A stretch of DNA of 64,000 nt from Dictyobacter formicarum (GTDB taxonomy: Bacteria > Chloroflexota > Ktedonobacteria > Ktedonobacterales > Ktedonobacteraceae), in assembly GCF_016587435.1 (NCBI RefSeq), contig NZ_BNJJ01000028.1:42824-106823 (forward strand), in the 5' to 3' direction. Of the stretch, positions 46,422 through 56,264 are shown in pieces. The translations under genes and the position numbers were made by a program. The notes under the pieces were generated by a model that saw only the letters and a list, made by a program, of their open reading frames with translations, was not told where the DNA came from and did not search any database. How positions within the stretch are numbered: position 1 is the stretch's first letter; every line of letters starts with the position of its first letter.

Positions 46422-47480
46422 ATGAGCCACGCAGAATCAAAAAGTGAACTTCTCGATCAGGTAGAGTACTTGCTCTCCACAAGTGCGGTACCAATGAGTA
46501 AAGCTGAGATCGCAAGGCGCTGTGGAGTAGATCGCTCCACAATTGGGCGATTAGAAGAGAGCCTTCTTAAGCGTGGCGTACCGCTTCGTTACAATGAGGC
46601 TGGGCACTGGTATATAGACCGCCATGCGTATATAACGCACGTCAAGCTTACGCATAATGAAGCACTCAGCGTTTACCTAGCAAGCCGTTTACTTGCGCGT
46701 TACAGTGACAAGCCTAATATCCACATCATTGGAGCGCTCGAAAAATTAGGGGGCGCTCTCGGCAGAATCTCACAACCCCTCGGAAAACATATCTATAAAA
46801 CGACTCAGGCACTTCGCACGCAACTCCCCACGTCGCCTTCATCTCATCAGCAAAAGTTGGAGATTCTTGGGCAAGCCTGGGCTGAAGGTCGGGTTGTCGA
46901 CATGGTCTATCGACCACTTCGAGCAAAAGCAGCATTTCGCCAGCGGTTTGCTCCCTACTTTCTCGAGCCATCTATGCTCGGCTTCGGAACCTACGCAATT
47001 GGGTATTCTGATCCACCTGGAAAACTCCGTACCCGAAAATTGGAGAGGATTGAAAGTCTTATTCTGACAAATGAGACATTTTCAGTACCAGCAACTTTTG
47101 ATCCACTCCATTTGCTGGAAGGAGCCTGGGGAATCTGGTTTGATGAAGACGAGAGGCCAATGCCGGTAACCCTGCACTTCAGCCTTAAAGTCAAACGAAG
47201 AATCATTGAAAGTCGGTGGCACCCCTCACAGCGTATCGACCCTCAACCAGATGGATCGCTGCTCTGGCACGCAGAACTCGACGCATTAGAGGAATTCATC
47301 CCCTGGGTACGGAGTTGGGGCATGGATTGCAAAGTACTTGAGCCAGTGGAATTACAACAACAATTAGCAGGCGAAATCTACCAGCAAGCCAGACAATACG
47401 GATGGCATGTTACAAAAAAGATACCTATTGAAAAGGTGGACCACGCACTCTTCGATGATATTTTTGGAGGAAACTCATGA
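46422..47480 (+). CDS. WYL-domain transcription regulator heading the cas operon
   Basis: 352 residues: an N-terminal helix-turn-helix (MSKAEIARRCGVDRSTIGRLEESL), a central WYL domain (RVVDMVYRPLRAKAAF, YFLEPSMLGFGTYAIGYS, RTRKLERIESL) and a C-terminal WCX extension (RPMPVTLHFSLKVKRRIIESRWHP). WYL domains bind nucleic acid or small ligands and often control CRISPR loci. AAAGGAG lies just upstream of the start. Its stop overlaps the cas3 start (ATGA), so it is coupled to the effector genes and probably autoregulates them. Confidence 0.9.
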   Translation: MSHAESKSELLDQVEYLLSTSAVPMSKAEIARRCGVDRSTIGRLEESLLKRGVPLRYNEAGHWYIDRHAYITHVKLTHNEALSVYLASRLLARYSDKPNIHIIGALEKLGGALGRISQPLGKHIYKTTQALRTQLPTSPSSHQQKLEILGQAWAEGRVVDMVYRPLRAKAAFRQRFAPYFLEPSMLGFGTYAIGYSDPPGKLRTRKLERIESLILTNETFSVPATFDPLHLLEGAWGIWFDEDERPMPVTLHFSLKVKRRIIESRWHPSQRIDPQPDGSLLWHAELDALEEFIPWVRSWGMDCKVLEPVELQQQLAGEIYQQARQYGWHVTKKIPIEKVDHALFDDIFGGNS

Positions 47481-49993
47481 GCCTGTTTAGATACCAAAAG
47501 CAGGTCTTTGAGGCGCTGCAAAAAGGCCAGAAGGTTATTCTTCAAGCACCTACAGGAAGCGGAAAAACGCGAGCCGGTACCTATCCTTTCCTGTACGCAT
47601 GGGTTGAGCCAGAACTGATTGATCTGCCGCGTCAATGCATTTATAGCGTTCCCTTACAGACGTTGGCCCGCCAGTTCAAGCACGAATATACGCACATCGT
47701 AAGAGCGCAACGAAATGCATCCTCTCCCTTACGAAATCTCAAACATGTTGCTTTTCAAACAGGAGATAATCCTGGAGATCCGAAATTTGAAGCAGATCTG
47801 CTCTTTACAACTATTGATCAAACGCTTAGCGGCTTCCTCTCGATCCCTTACGGATTGAGTAAGGCATTGGCAAACTTCAACGCAGGGGCAGTTATCGGCT
47901 CCTATCTGGTATTCGATGAATACCATCTTTTTCCGCTCAATAAATCAGGAGGCGGGGCACTTACGACGACGCTACACATGCTTCAACTTTTGCGGGATAT
48001 CACGCCCTGGACTCTCATGACAGCAACCTTCTCTCGCACACTCTTGCGTGGATTATGTGAACGTTTGGGAGCAACCGAGGTATCCTTGGACACAAGTGAT
48101 TTCTCTGACATTCCTAGCCAACAGGGAAAACAGCGTTTCTTTACGATTCGTGAAGAACCTTTGACTCCTGAGCATGTATGGGATGACATGCGAGAACACA
48201 ACCGGCAACGAGCGCTCGTCATTTGCAACACAGTTGAGAGAGCAATGACTATAGCGCAGAAATTACGCGATCTCACCCCGGACGATGTGAGTGTCATCGT
48301 CTTTTACAATCGCTTCTTTCAACAGGATCGTGAACGCATTGAACAGAGGTTGGCGCAAGAGTTTGGTGAAGACAAAAGCAAGTACAGCCTCCAGCGCATG
48401 ATACTCGTAGCAACCCAAATCGTCGAGGTAGGGTTGAACATCACCAGCCCGGTGCTGCATACCGATCTGGCTCCGGCATCCAGTATTATTCAGCGTGCGG
48501 GCCGAGTTGCTCGCTTTGCGGGAGAAACAGGGCAGGTGTACATCTATGATGTCCCGCGAACGAAAAACGGTGCACCTGATTATGCTCCTTATTTTGAGCA
48601 ACAAGATGTATGCGCATTGAGTTGGAAGTCCTTTCAGCAATACTCTGGGCAGTCGCTTGATTATGCCACCGAACTCGCAATAGTTGATTACGCCCATCAC
48701 GCATTTGATCAGCGTTTACTTGACCAGTTCCAGGAGCAGGTACCTGAACAACGTCGCCTCATCAAAGACGCATGGACCCAATGTAGGCGTGACCTTGCCC
48801 CTAAACTTATCCGAGAGATTGACAACGTAACATTGCTCATTCATCCAAATCCGACAAGAGAAACGCTTCCTCATCCGTATGAGTATCAGGGGATTAGCAT
48901 GCGCCGCAGCATACTCAAGAAGGCATGGAGTTACCTACGAGACACAGGCGGGGAGCTTGAGTGGCTCCTCGCTATTCCACATGAAAAGAATGTGGATACC
49001 CAGGCTTTCGGGCAATCTCCCAACCCGCCCTATTCCTGGGAACACCGCCTGGACGCTCAGGCAACGGTTGCTGATATCGATGGCGTAGATCTGCTAGCCA
49101 TCAATCCCGCACTGATTTCCTATGACCATGTGTTAGGGCTTCGTTTTGAGCCGGGGAAGGATCTGCACTTGATCTCACCAGCACAGAAGGCTAATACAGA
49201 GAGAAAGCCAAAACGAGGGGCCGACATATACACGTATGAAACGTACCAGGAGCATATCAAAAAGATGCTATTCGTATACCAACGTGATCTTGCATATCAA
49301 GGAGTGCATATCAGGCGCTCATTTGAGCGACTCTTGACGTTACCTCAGGGTTCACTTGAGCAAGCGCTGCGGCTTCTATTCGCGATACATGATGTTGGAA
49401 AACTCAGTGAGGGCTGGCAACGCTGGGCACATGCATGGCAGTCAGCCGTTCGCTCACTCAATCCTCACGCATCTTCTTCATCTACCCATGATGCCATTGC
49501 GCATACTGACCTGGATCGTCGGGATAGTCAGCAGCGACAACTCCACAAGACCATTACTGCTACTATTGGCAGGTGTCCCAATCATGCAGCAGAAAGCGCA
49601 TTGGTCTGTCTGCCTCTCATTCGACATGTAGCGCTCCAGCAGGCAGCAGAAAATGTATACGCAGCGGAGATACTCTCTAATGCCATGGTGTCAGCAGTCG
49701 TACGTCACCACCACGCGCTGACCGAGGGAAATGCCACTGCGTTTCAAGGATATCCTGTTACGAATCAGTCGCACACTGATCGCCAGGCATTGAGCGCTGC
49801 TTTACAAGCAGTTTTTCTGGATGATCTCTCCACGATTCCGCTTATTTGGACCCCCCCACAGACCATGCTTGCCGATGCGATGGTCAAACCACATGAATCA
49901 GAGATGGCAACACTGCTGTATCTTTTTCTCGTTCGCCTCTTGCGCCACGCCGATCAACTCGCGCTCCAAGAGGAATCATGGGAGGATGATTAA
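47477..49993 (+). CDS. cas3: Cas3 helicase with C-terminal HD nuclease domain
   Basis: 838 residues; unwinds and degrades target DNA after recognition by Cascade. The helicase core comes first: Walker A APTGSGKTR (24-32), DEYH box (about 147-150), TATFS (about 180), then VATQIVEVGLN and QRAGRVARF in the second RecA lobe. The HD phosphohydrolase lies in the C-terminal third: AIHDVGKLSEGW near residue 640, VRHHHAL and LRHADQL. This helicase-then-HD order is the reverse of most Cas3 proteins. It overlaps the WYL gene by 4 bases and the next gene by one. Confidence 0.93.
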   Translation: MSLFRYQKQVFEALQKGQKVILQAPTGSGKTRAGTYPFLYAWVEPELIDLPRQCIYSVPLQTLARQFKHEYTHIVRAQRNASSPLRNLKHVAFQTGDNPGDPKFEADLLFTTIDQTLSGFLSIPYGLSKALANFNAGAVIGSYLVFDEYHLFPLNKSGGGALTTTLHMLQLLRDITPWTLMTATFSRTLLRGLCERLGATEVSLDTSDFSDIPSQQGKQRFFTIREEPLTPEHVWDDMREHNRQRALVICNTVERAMTIAQKLRDLTPDDVSVIVFYNRFFQQDRERIEQRLAQEFGEDKSKYSLQRMILVATQIVEVGLNITSPVLHTDLAPASSIIQRAGRVARFAGETGQVYIYDVPRTKNGAPDYAPYFEQQDVCALSWKSFQQYSGQSLDYATELAIVDYAHHAFDQRLLDQFQEQVPEQRRLIKDAWTQCRRDLAPKLIREIDNVTLLIHPNPTRETLPHPYEYQGISMRRSILKKAWSYLRDTGGELEWLLAIPHEKNVDTQAFGQSPNPPYSWEHRLDAQATVADIDGVDLLAINPALISYDHVLGLRFEPGKDLHLISPAQKANTERKPKRGADIYTYETYQEHIKKMLFVYQRDLAYQGVHIRRSFERLLTLPQGSLEQALRLLFAIHDVGKLSEGWQRWAHAWQSAVRSLNPHASSSSTHDAIAHTDLDRRDSQQRQLHKTITATIGRCPNHAAESALVCLPLIRHVALQQAAENVYAAEILSNAMVSAVVRHHHALTEGNATAFQGYPVTNQSHTDRQALSAALQAVFLDDLSTIPLIWTPPQTMLADAMVKPHESEMATLLYLFLVRLLRHADQLALQEESWEDD

Positions 49994-51801
49994 TGTCAAC
50001 GTGGCCAATAACACTATCCGTCGATAAACAGCAATCAACCTACTCTTCCGCTCTCATCACCTGGGGAATTGCCCGTTTGCTCGCGGATCTGTTTGAGTAT
50101 ATACCAGTTAACGATAAGCGCATTACTATCTGTGATATAGGAAGCTGTTTTCATATACGAATCTCCACCGGCTTTACGCTTTCTGATGTCCCCTTTATTC
50201 CTTTGTTACGTCAAATTCGCACACAGAAGCAATCAGCAGGGCTCCAGGAAGACGCTTATGACTATGAAAGGTATCGAATGCAAGAGCAACGCCACTTTGA
50301 CGCCCTAGCCAGTCTGAAGAAGGAAGGTATAACACTTGCGCAACTCCCACAGGGTAGCGAGAGACGACAAAACATCGAGGAAAGTCAGCTTGGGACGGAA
50401 TGGCCCATACTCAAGATGATCAATCAGATGGGAGCGTTGAATGTGTACAATGAGGTCGCGGCAACGTGGCGAGGTGGGCAGATTGCCTTCGCAGATGTAC
50501 TCCAGATCCTGGTTGATGCATTTGCAACATCGCCAAACCGCCTGAGTGAAGCGGAAGAGGCATGGAAGTCCCTCCAAAGGCTGCATGCACTATCAGGAAA
50601 CAGTAAAGTGACTGCATCGCAGGTGGTCAACCCCGACCAGGGCAAAGGAGCAAACCGTCCGAAAGCAGACTCACTTACTATCCGCAACATGGACTCATTT
50701 TGGCTTCTCGAAGCACTCAAGTTCGCAGGATGTTTTGAAGCGGTTGTTCATCATACTATCAAAGGTCGTAAAGACCGCAAGACCTATGTAGCACTTCCAC
50801 GCAAATTAGTGCTTGCAAACCACCGCAACGTTTTTCCTGCCTTCCAGCAACAGTTTTGGACAGCAACTGCAGTCAAACTGGATATTCTGGCGACATTGCG
50901 TTATAGCGCGACATTCATCGCCAAGTGGGAGGAGGTTCATAGTGGGGTAAGCTTGCATCCTCGGCCCGACAATTATATTGCCGGTTTTGCGACAGCGTTT
51001 TACAAAGATCTGGGGAACGCTGTGGCTGTGCTCAATACATCACATATTTCTTTACCCGCCTGGGCTCCGCCACTGAACGATGTCGCGACGGCTCAAGCAC
51101 TGCGGCAGATCCTACGAGAATGCATCACCATTGTTTCGCAACTTGACGAAAGGCGTGGCGAGGAAGAAGCACTGTTGCGCGCATTCCGTGAGTTTATTAC
51201 ACGTCGTGACCCACAGATGGAAGCCTTTTTTGATTTCACTGGAGGCTACGCAACCTATCTCATGCAGCAGATGTCTCGTCAATCACGAGTCACCTGCACA
51301 CCATTTTCTACAACAACCTTGGAGGATTTCATTATGACAACGGATATCCAACGGCAGCAGCCGTGGCTCCCCCTCGTCCAGAACCCAGGATTTCAAAACA
51401 TTGCCGACGCACTTTGGCGTTCTACCATCCAGCCACAACGGCTCAAAGCATCGAAAGGAGAGCGAACCTATGAGATACGGTATGGATTGGTCAACGAACT
51501 TAAACAGCATGCACGGTATCCTGCGAAATTTCTGGATACACTCTCGGACTTTGTACAGAGTTACAATCAAGAAAATGTTCGTATCTATGAGCGCGAACAC
51601 AAACAATATCGCAAAGACATTACACGGGAAGACCTGAACCAGCTCATCACACTCATCGATGCATACAATGCAGAGACAGTTTGCCGATTACTTATCGCCT
51701 TTGGCTCAAGCCGCAGCACGCGGGAATCACAAGACACAGCACCCGATATGCAGATAGTAAATAATGAGACCGACGATGATATCGAAGCTGAAGAGATGTA
51801 G
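49993..51801 (+). CDS. Probable Cas8-like large subunit of Cascade
   Basis: 602 residues, no family recognised by motif. The call rests on position (between cas3 and cas7, joined by a TAATG overlap), size and helix-rich composition. It begins MSTWPITLSVDKQQSTYSSALITWGIARLLADLF and ends in an acidic tail (NETDDDIEAEEM). In type I systems the large subunit in this slot recognises the PAM and recruits Cas3. Possibly a distant Cas8a/DevT-type protein given the DevR-like Cas7 next door. Confidence 0.7.
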   Translation: MSTWPITLSVDKQQSTYSSALITWGIARLLADLFEYIPVNDKRITICDIGSCFHIRISTGFTLSDVPFIPLLRQIRTQKQSAGLQEDAYDYERYRMQEQRHFDALASLKKEGITLAQLPQGSERRQNIEESQLGTEWPILKMINQMGALNVYNEVAATWRGGQIAFADVLQILVDAFATSPNRLSEAEEAWKSLQRLHALSGNSKVTASQVVNPDQGKGANRPKADSLTIRNMDSFWLLEALKFAGCFEAVVHHTIKGRKDRKTYVALPRKLVLANHRNVFPAFQQQFWTATAVKLDILATLRYSATFIAKWEEVHSGVSLHPRPDNYIAGFATAFYKDLGNAVAVLNTSHISLPAWAPPLNDVATAQALRQILRECITIVSQLDERRGEEEALLRAFREFITRRDPQMEAFFDFTGGYATYLMQQMSRQSRVTCTPFSTTTLEDFIMTTDIQRQQPWLPLVQNPGFQNIADALWRSTIQPQRLKASKGERTYEIRYGLVNELKQHARYPAKFLDTLSDFVQSYNQENVRIYEREHKQYRKDITREDLNQLITLIDAYNAETVCRLLIAFGSSRSTRESQDTAPDMQIVNNETDDDIEAEEM

Positions 51802-51833
51802 TCAATTATCGCTTTTGCAGAAGGAGCTAGCAG

Positions 51834-52874
51834 ATGCCATTACCTATTTATTCACTTTCTATCGCCGCTAGAGCTATTCTTGACACCCATAGCCTCAATA
51901 ACGAGGGAGGCGAGGGGAATCAGATTCAAACACGAATGCTGGATATTCTTGACTATAAGGGCACACTTCATAATGTCAATGCCATTTCTGGCGATATGCT
52001 CAAGCACATTCAGACGGAACACTTGTTTGCAATCGCTCGCGAACAGGGATGTGCGCTTTGCGCAGGGTGTCAGCAATTTAGTGCCAACCGTATCAATGCA
52101 GATGAAGCTTGGATGGCACATATCAAAGAGAAGAGCGATGTTGAGGCGCTTGATAGTTTACTGACTACCTGTGTCATGGACGATCTCGCTGGTATTCTGG
52201 TCACCGCAGGAGGACGTTCTCTCCCACGCAAGTCGGTTGTTGAATTTGGTTGGGTTCTTGGGCTACCAGAGACAACGCATACGGATAATTACTTTCACGT
52301 CAAATACGCGAATGAACGCAGCGATGCGCAGCGTGAGCGTGATGCAACGCGTCGCGTGAGAGAGAACAGAGAGACAAAAGAGAAAACCGGAGGTGGGAAT
52401 CTCCAACAAGCTATCTTCCATCGTCCTACATCCAGTGGCATCTACGCCTTTGTGTGTAATGTGGAGTTTGCTCGGATTGGCTACAATGATATCGCACAGC
52501 GCTATACTCTGAGCGAAGAAGAACGTTTACGCCGGGGACAATTACTTCTACAAAGCGTGCTCTACACATTTGTCCAGTTGAACGGAGCAATGCGCTCCAC
52601 ACAACTCCCGCATTTAGTCTCGCTCGAGGGCGTTCTCTCCTGGAGTACCAAGGTGCAGCCAGCACCGCTTGTAAGTCCGCTCATGGGAGGTCAACAGGAC
52701 CGCGAGACGTATCGGTCACAGACTGCAGCACTTGCAAAAGCGCTCGGAGATGAAGGGACGATCCAAGCGGTGAACTTTGAATCTCTCGCAGGCTTTGCCG
52801 AGGAGATGAGCACATTGCGGAAGAACGCTCAGCCATTCACTTTGCGTGTGAATAGCTCCAGAATGGACGGATAA
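51834..52874 (+). CDS. cas7: Cas7, DevR family (Cascade backbone)
   Basis: 346 residues; coats the crRNA spacer. The start LSIAARAILDTHSLNNEGGEGN and HNVNAISGDMLKHIQTEHL are the signature of DevR/Csa2-type Cas7 proteins. Near residues 73-81 is GCALCAGCQ, a C-x2-C-x2-C group that may bind zinc. AAGGAG lies 7 bases before the ATG. DevR-type Cas7 occurs in I-A and related (Myxococcus-like) systems. Confidence 0.92.
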   Translation: MPLPIYSLSIAARAILDTHSLNNEGGEGNQIQTRMLDILDYKGTLHNVNAISGDMLKHIQTEHLFAIAREQGCALCAGCQQFSANRINADEAWMAHIKEKSDVEALDSLLTTCVMDDLAGILVTAGGRSLPRKSVVEFGWVLGLPETTHTDNYFHVKYANERSDAQRERDATRRVRENRETKEKTGGGNLQQAIFHRPTSSGIYAFVCNVEFARIGYNDIAQRYTLSEEERLRRGQLLLQSVLYTFVQLNGAMRSTQLPHLVSLEGVLSWSTKVQPAPLVSPLMGGQQDRETYRSQTAALAKALGDEGTIQAVNFESLAGFAEEMSTLRKNAQPFTLRVNSSRMDG

Positions 52875-52877
52875 AAA

Positions 52878-53633
52878 ATGTGGTACGTAGCAGCTTATCA
52901 ACAAACAGCGCTGTTCTCTCTGCGCCAATCGCTTTCTACGAGTTCTGGAGAAACAACGTTGCTTATCCCCACTCCATTTGCACTCAAAATGGCACTCCTT
53001 GATGCTGCGATCCGTACACAGGGGAAAGAGCAGGCAACCCTCCTCTTTCCCATTCTTCGTGATTTACAAGTCGCAGTGCGATTACCAGAACAGATGGTCA
53101 TTATCAAGAGTTTTCTGAAAATTGTTCGACCAAAAAAGCACGGATCATCAGATGACACAGGAAGCGGGCTGCAAACTCCATTGGGATCAAGTATCGCAAA
53201 TCGGGAGTTCGTTTTCTATAGCGAACCATTTGGGCTTGCCCTCTCAACACAGGATAGCAACTCATTATCATATGAACTTGTCCAGTTACTGGCCCAAATC
53301 AATTACATCGGAAAGCGAGGAAGCTTTATCCAGTTGCTCAGCGTGCCGCAACAACAGGAGCGCTTGGATGAGCAATGGACCGTGCTTACCACACCTCAAA
53401 CACGTTTTTTTATGGACGGAACACTCCAGATGCTTGATGATTGCGGAGCAAAGCTTCGTTTTGAACAAGTAGATGTGACTAGCGGAATTCGCCTCGTAGT
53501 AGGAAAGGATCGCATTCAACGCGCAATTGTTTTGCCATGTCGTCAAGTACAATATGGCCGGGGGTTTACCCTTTTTCAACACATACATGCGAGTGAGATC
53601 CGAGAGGGAGACAGCGCGACATGGCAGAGTTAA
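52878..53633 (+). CDS. cas5: Cas5 (Cascade, crRNA handle binding)
   Basis: 251 residues, RAMP fold. YVAAYQQTALFSLRQ at the start, then the family motif LLIPTPFALKMALLDAAIR, and KRGSFIQLLSVPQ in the second half. It starts 3 bases after cas7 and overlaps cas6 by 13 bases, so it is in the same operon. Expected to hold the 8-base 5' handle of the crRNA. Catalytic residues of a Cas5d-type nuclease are not evident, and Cas6 is present for processing. Confidence 0.85.
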   Translation: MWYVAAYQQTALFSLRQSLSTSSGETTLLIPTPFALKMALLDAAIRTQGKEQATLLFPILRDLQVAVRLPEQMVIIKSFLKIVRPKKHGSSDDTGSGLQTPLGSSIANREFVFYSEPFGLALSTQDSNSLSYELVQLLAQINYIGKRGSFIQLLSVPQQQERLDEQWTVLTTPQTRFFMDGTLQMLDDCGAKLRFEQVDVTSGIRLVVGKDRIQRAIVLPCRQVQYGRGFTLFQHIHASEIREGDSATWQS

Positions 53634-54625
53634 CAATCTACCCCCTCCTGTTTCATACGCAAGTGACTACGCCATTAGAACTAGACAAACATAGTGGCGC
53701 AGCATTACGAGGAAATCTTTTTGCAGCCGTCTGGCAACGTTTCTGTCACAATAAAGCAGCACCGTCGTGCGCGGCCTGTCCACTCCATACCATGTGCCCA
53801 GTGAGTGCTCTGGTTGCACCGCTGCGTGAAGAGCATATACGGGGGCGTGATATTCCACGCCCCTATATTCTTCTTCCCCCGTTAGAAGGGAATCGCCGCA
53901 TGGAGCCTGGCGAGACACTAACGTTCGGCCTCACACTTTTCGGAAACATCATTGCACTGTTCCCTTACCTCGCCTTGATAATCAACTCGTTAGAAATTGC
54001 GGGATTGGGAAAACGTCTGCCTGATAATCGTGGACGACGAGGAACCTTCAAGATCCAACATATCGAGGCATATAACCCGGTCAACGGCACACGACAGACG
54101 CTCTCTCAAGCGGGGAAACAACACATAGAGACACCAACGCTTCATGTCACACGAGTCGATGTGAAGCAACGAGCAGCAACATTATCAGCAGAACAAATCA
54201 CGATCCGTTTCCTTACTCCTACGCGTTTACAGCATGAAAAAGGCCTGGTTCGTGATCCAGCGTTCCAACCGTTGGTTGCACGCTTGCTCGAGCGCCTTGC
54301 CTTGCTTGAACAAGAATATGGGCAGGGAGACGGTTTGAGTCCCAGCCAGCAGTGGAAAGAACTGATGCACTTGGCAAGCGAGGTCATTTGTACGAACAAT
54401 CAGACGCATTGGGAAGATGTAGGCAGCTACTCTAGCCGCACCCGGTATATGACTCAAATTGGGGGGATCTGTGGCTCAGCAACATTTACGGGCAATTTAG
54501 CCCCATTTCACGAACTATTGGTATGGGGAGAGATGGTGCATGTGGGCAAAAATGCCGTGAAAGGGAGCGGTTGGTATCGCATTGAGAGCTCACCAAATCG
54601 GATAAACCACGAAAAGCCACAATAG
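53621..54625 (+). CDS. cas6: Cas6-family pre-crRNA endoribonuclease, copy A
   Basis: 334 residues of the RAMP Cas6 family with an insertion of four cysteines (SCAACPLHTMCPV). N-terminal HSGAALRGNLFAAVW and RPYILLPPLEG; C-terminal IGGICGSATFTGNL and GEMVHVGKNAVKGSGWYRIE carry the Gly-rich loop of the family. It overlaps cas5 and is the last gene of the effector operon. About half of its residues match copy B downstream. Its codon use is like the rest of the operon. Confidence 0.9.
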   Translation: MAELTIYPLLFHTQVTTPLELDKHSGAALRGNLFAAVWQRFCHNKAAPSCAACPLHTMCPVSALVAPLREEHIRGRDIPRPYILLPPLEGNRRMEPGETLTFGLTLFGNIIALFPYLALIINSLEIAGLGKRLPDNRGRRGTFKIQHIEAYNPVNGTRQTLSQAGKQHIETPTLHVTRVDVKQRAATLSAEQITIRFLTPTRLQHEKGLVRDPAFQPLVARLLERLALLEQEYGQGDGLSPSQQWKELMHLASEVICTNNQTHWEDVGSYSSRTRYMTQIGGICGSATFTGNLAPFHELLVWGEMVHVGKNAVKGSGWYRIESSPNRINHEKPQ

Positions 54626-54797
54626 ATCTACCAGAAAAAGGAATACCATTGGCAAAGTATTCAGCGATTGTTCTTTCTGTGCCAATGAGCGATACAAAAG
54701 CATGGCAAGCAAAGCTACCCGTTCTCCTCTTGTGAGAAATGATCCACAACGTTTTTGTACGCTCTTTAATAAGCAGAAGTAGAAAGAGAGACATAGG

Positions 54798-55793
54798 ATG
54801 CAGAACATGCTTCGATCCGCCGAGCTCACCACGACCCATCTCTGGTTTACCGTACGCGCCACCACCCCGCTAGCTCTGGACATGTATAGCGGGGCTGCCC
54901 TGCGTGGCAGCTTCTTTCACGCGCTCTGGAGCCGCTTCTGTACCAACAAGAGCGCCACTACCTGCGCGGCCTGTCCGCTCAATGAGATCTGCCCGGTCAG
55001 TTCGATCGTCGCCCCGCTGCGCGAAGATAACGTAGGAGGTCAGGATATCCAGCGCCCCTACGTTATCATCCCGCCACGCGAAGGCGCGCATTATTATCAA
55101 CCTGGAGACATATTCTCCTTTGGCCTGACGATCTTCGGCCACATCGTCAACCTGCTCCCCTATATCATGCTGTCCATCTCCGAACTAGAGGGGGAAGGGC
55201 TGGGGCAGCGCCTCGACGAAAACAACGGCCGCCGTGGACGCTTCCACGTTGAGCAGGTAGAGGTCATCCATCCTTGGACCCAGCAGCGCCAGACTATCTA
55301 CACCGCCGGCAATACCGTAGTCAACGCTCCCATCATCAGCATCAATGTCGCCGACTGCATCGACCGGGCCGCACAGCTCGACCATCGTAGCATTACCCTG
55401 ACCTTCCTCACACCCCTCCGCCTGGTCGATCGCGAACACCTCGTCAAACGTGCAGACCTGCGACCACTCCTGCAACGTCTGCTCGAACGCTACTACGCCC
55501 TCGAACGCCACTATGGCAACGTCGAACTCGTCCTCAACAAAGAGGACCGGGACCACCTCCTCCAGCAGGCCGAAGCCATCACCTGCAGCAATGACCAGAC
55601 CACCTGGCAAGATCTCCGCAGCTACTCCAACCGCCAGAAGCGCGCCACCCCCATCGGCGGACTCATCGGCCAGGCCACCTTCACTGGAGACCTCACCGAA
55701 CTTCTCCCCTACCTCCTCATCGGCGAACTCATCCACGTCGGCAAAAATGCCGTCAAAGGCAACGGCTGGTACCAGCTCGAAGCCAGCCACTAA
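54798..55793 (+). CDS. cas6: Cas6-family pre-crRNA endoribonuclease, copy B
   Basis: 331 residues, the same architecture as copy A: YSGAALRGSFFHALW, TCAACPLNEICPV, RPYVIIPPREG, IGGLIGQATFTGDL, GELIHVGKNAVKGNGWYQLE. It is separated from copy A by 172 bases and followed by a strong terminator. Its third codon positions are much richer in C/G than those of copy A, resembling cas1-cas2-cas4, so the two copies have different recent histories. Each may prefer one of the two repeat types (ending GCTAC or GCAAC). Confidence 0.9.
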   Translation: MQNMLRSAELTTTHLWFTVRATTPLALDMYSGAALRGSFFHALWSRFCTNKSATTCAACPLNEICPVSSIVAPLREDNVGGQDIQRPYVIIPPREGAHYYQPGDIFSFGLTIFGHIVNLLPYIMLSISELEGEGLGQRLDENNGRRGRFHVEQVEVIHPWTQQRQTIYTAGNTVVNAPIISINVADCIDRAAQLDHRSITLTFLTPLRLVDREHLVKRADLRPLLQRLLERYYALERHYGNVELVLNKEDRDHLLQQAEAITCSNDQTTWQDLRSYSNRQKRATPIGGLIGQATFTGDLTELLPYLLIGELIHVGKNAVKGNGWYQLEASH

Positions 55794-55803
55794 TTTGAAA
55801 AAA

Positions 55804-55852
55804 GGAGCGTGTAAAGGGCAATCTGTAAAATATAATTGCCCTCACACGCTCC
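55804..55852. terminator. Strong bidirectional terminator after cas6 copy B
   Basis: GGAGCGTGT-a-AAGGGCAAT (55804-55822) pairs with ATTGCCCT-c-ACACGCTCC (55835-55852). An A-run precedes and CTTTTC follows, suiting the convergent genes on both sides. Confidence 0.85.
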
Positions 55853-55875
55853 CTTTTCACTACTCCTAACGCCAA

Positions 55876-56109
55876 TTATGAAGATATCCGTCTATACCTG
55901 GCTTTCCTTGCACTCCGCTTTTTCGACTTCAAAAACCGCCGACCAGTTGTCTCAGTATAACGCTGTGCTTGCAACCTACGCTGCTTAGGTGTCAGTTCAG
56001 TTACACCATGACGCTTCTTCAACCAATTCCCCAGCCTCCCAACACCCACACAACAAACACTAACAGCCAGAACAACCGCCACGCCGCCAAGAATATACAA
56101 CCAGGCCAT
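55876..56109 (-). CDS. Small membrane protein (77 aa)
   Basis: One hydrophobic span (AWLYILGGVAVVLAVSVCCVGVG), then a strongly basic tail (KKRHGVTELTPKQRRLQAQRY ... SKKRSARKARYRR, two stretches). The start at 56109 is preferred because GAGGTGG lies 4 bases upstream. Convergent with the cas6 gene. Family not recognised. Confidence 0.55.
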   Translation of the reverse strand: MAWLYILGGVAVVLAVSVCCVGVGRLGNWLKKRHGVTELTPKQRRLQAQRYTETTGRRFLKSKKRSARKARYRRISS

Positions 56110-56264
56110 ACACCACCTCATCAGAAAAACAAATGCATCAATATCAAAAATCCACACACATCAATATAACTTCATTATCACAATCTCATCTGGCCACATC
56201 CCCTACACGCCCCCCTTTACGAGGTCGGTGATATTCTCTTAAACACTACAATATCTTCCTATTA

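Noticed and set aside
49993..51801. Large-subunit gene as Cas10 or Cas10d
   Set aside because: No GGDD, HD or zinc-finger motif is visible; position in a Cas3-containing operon favours a Cas8-like role.
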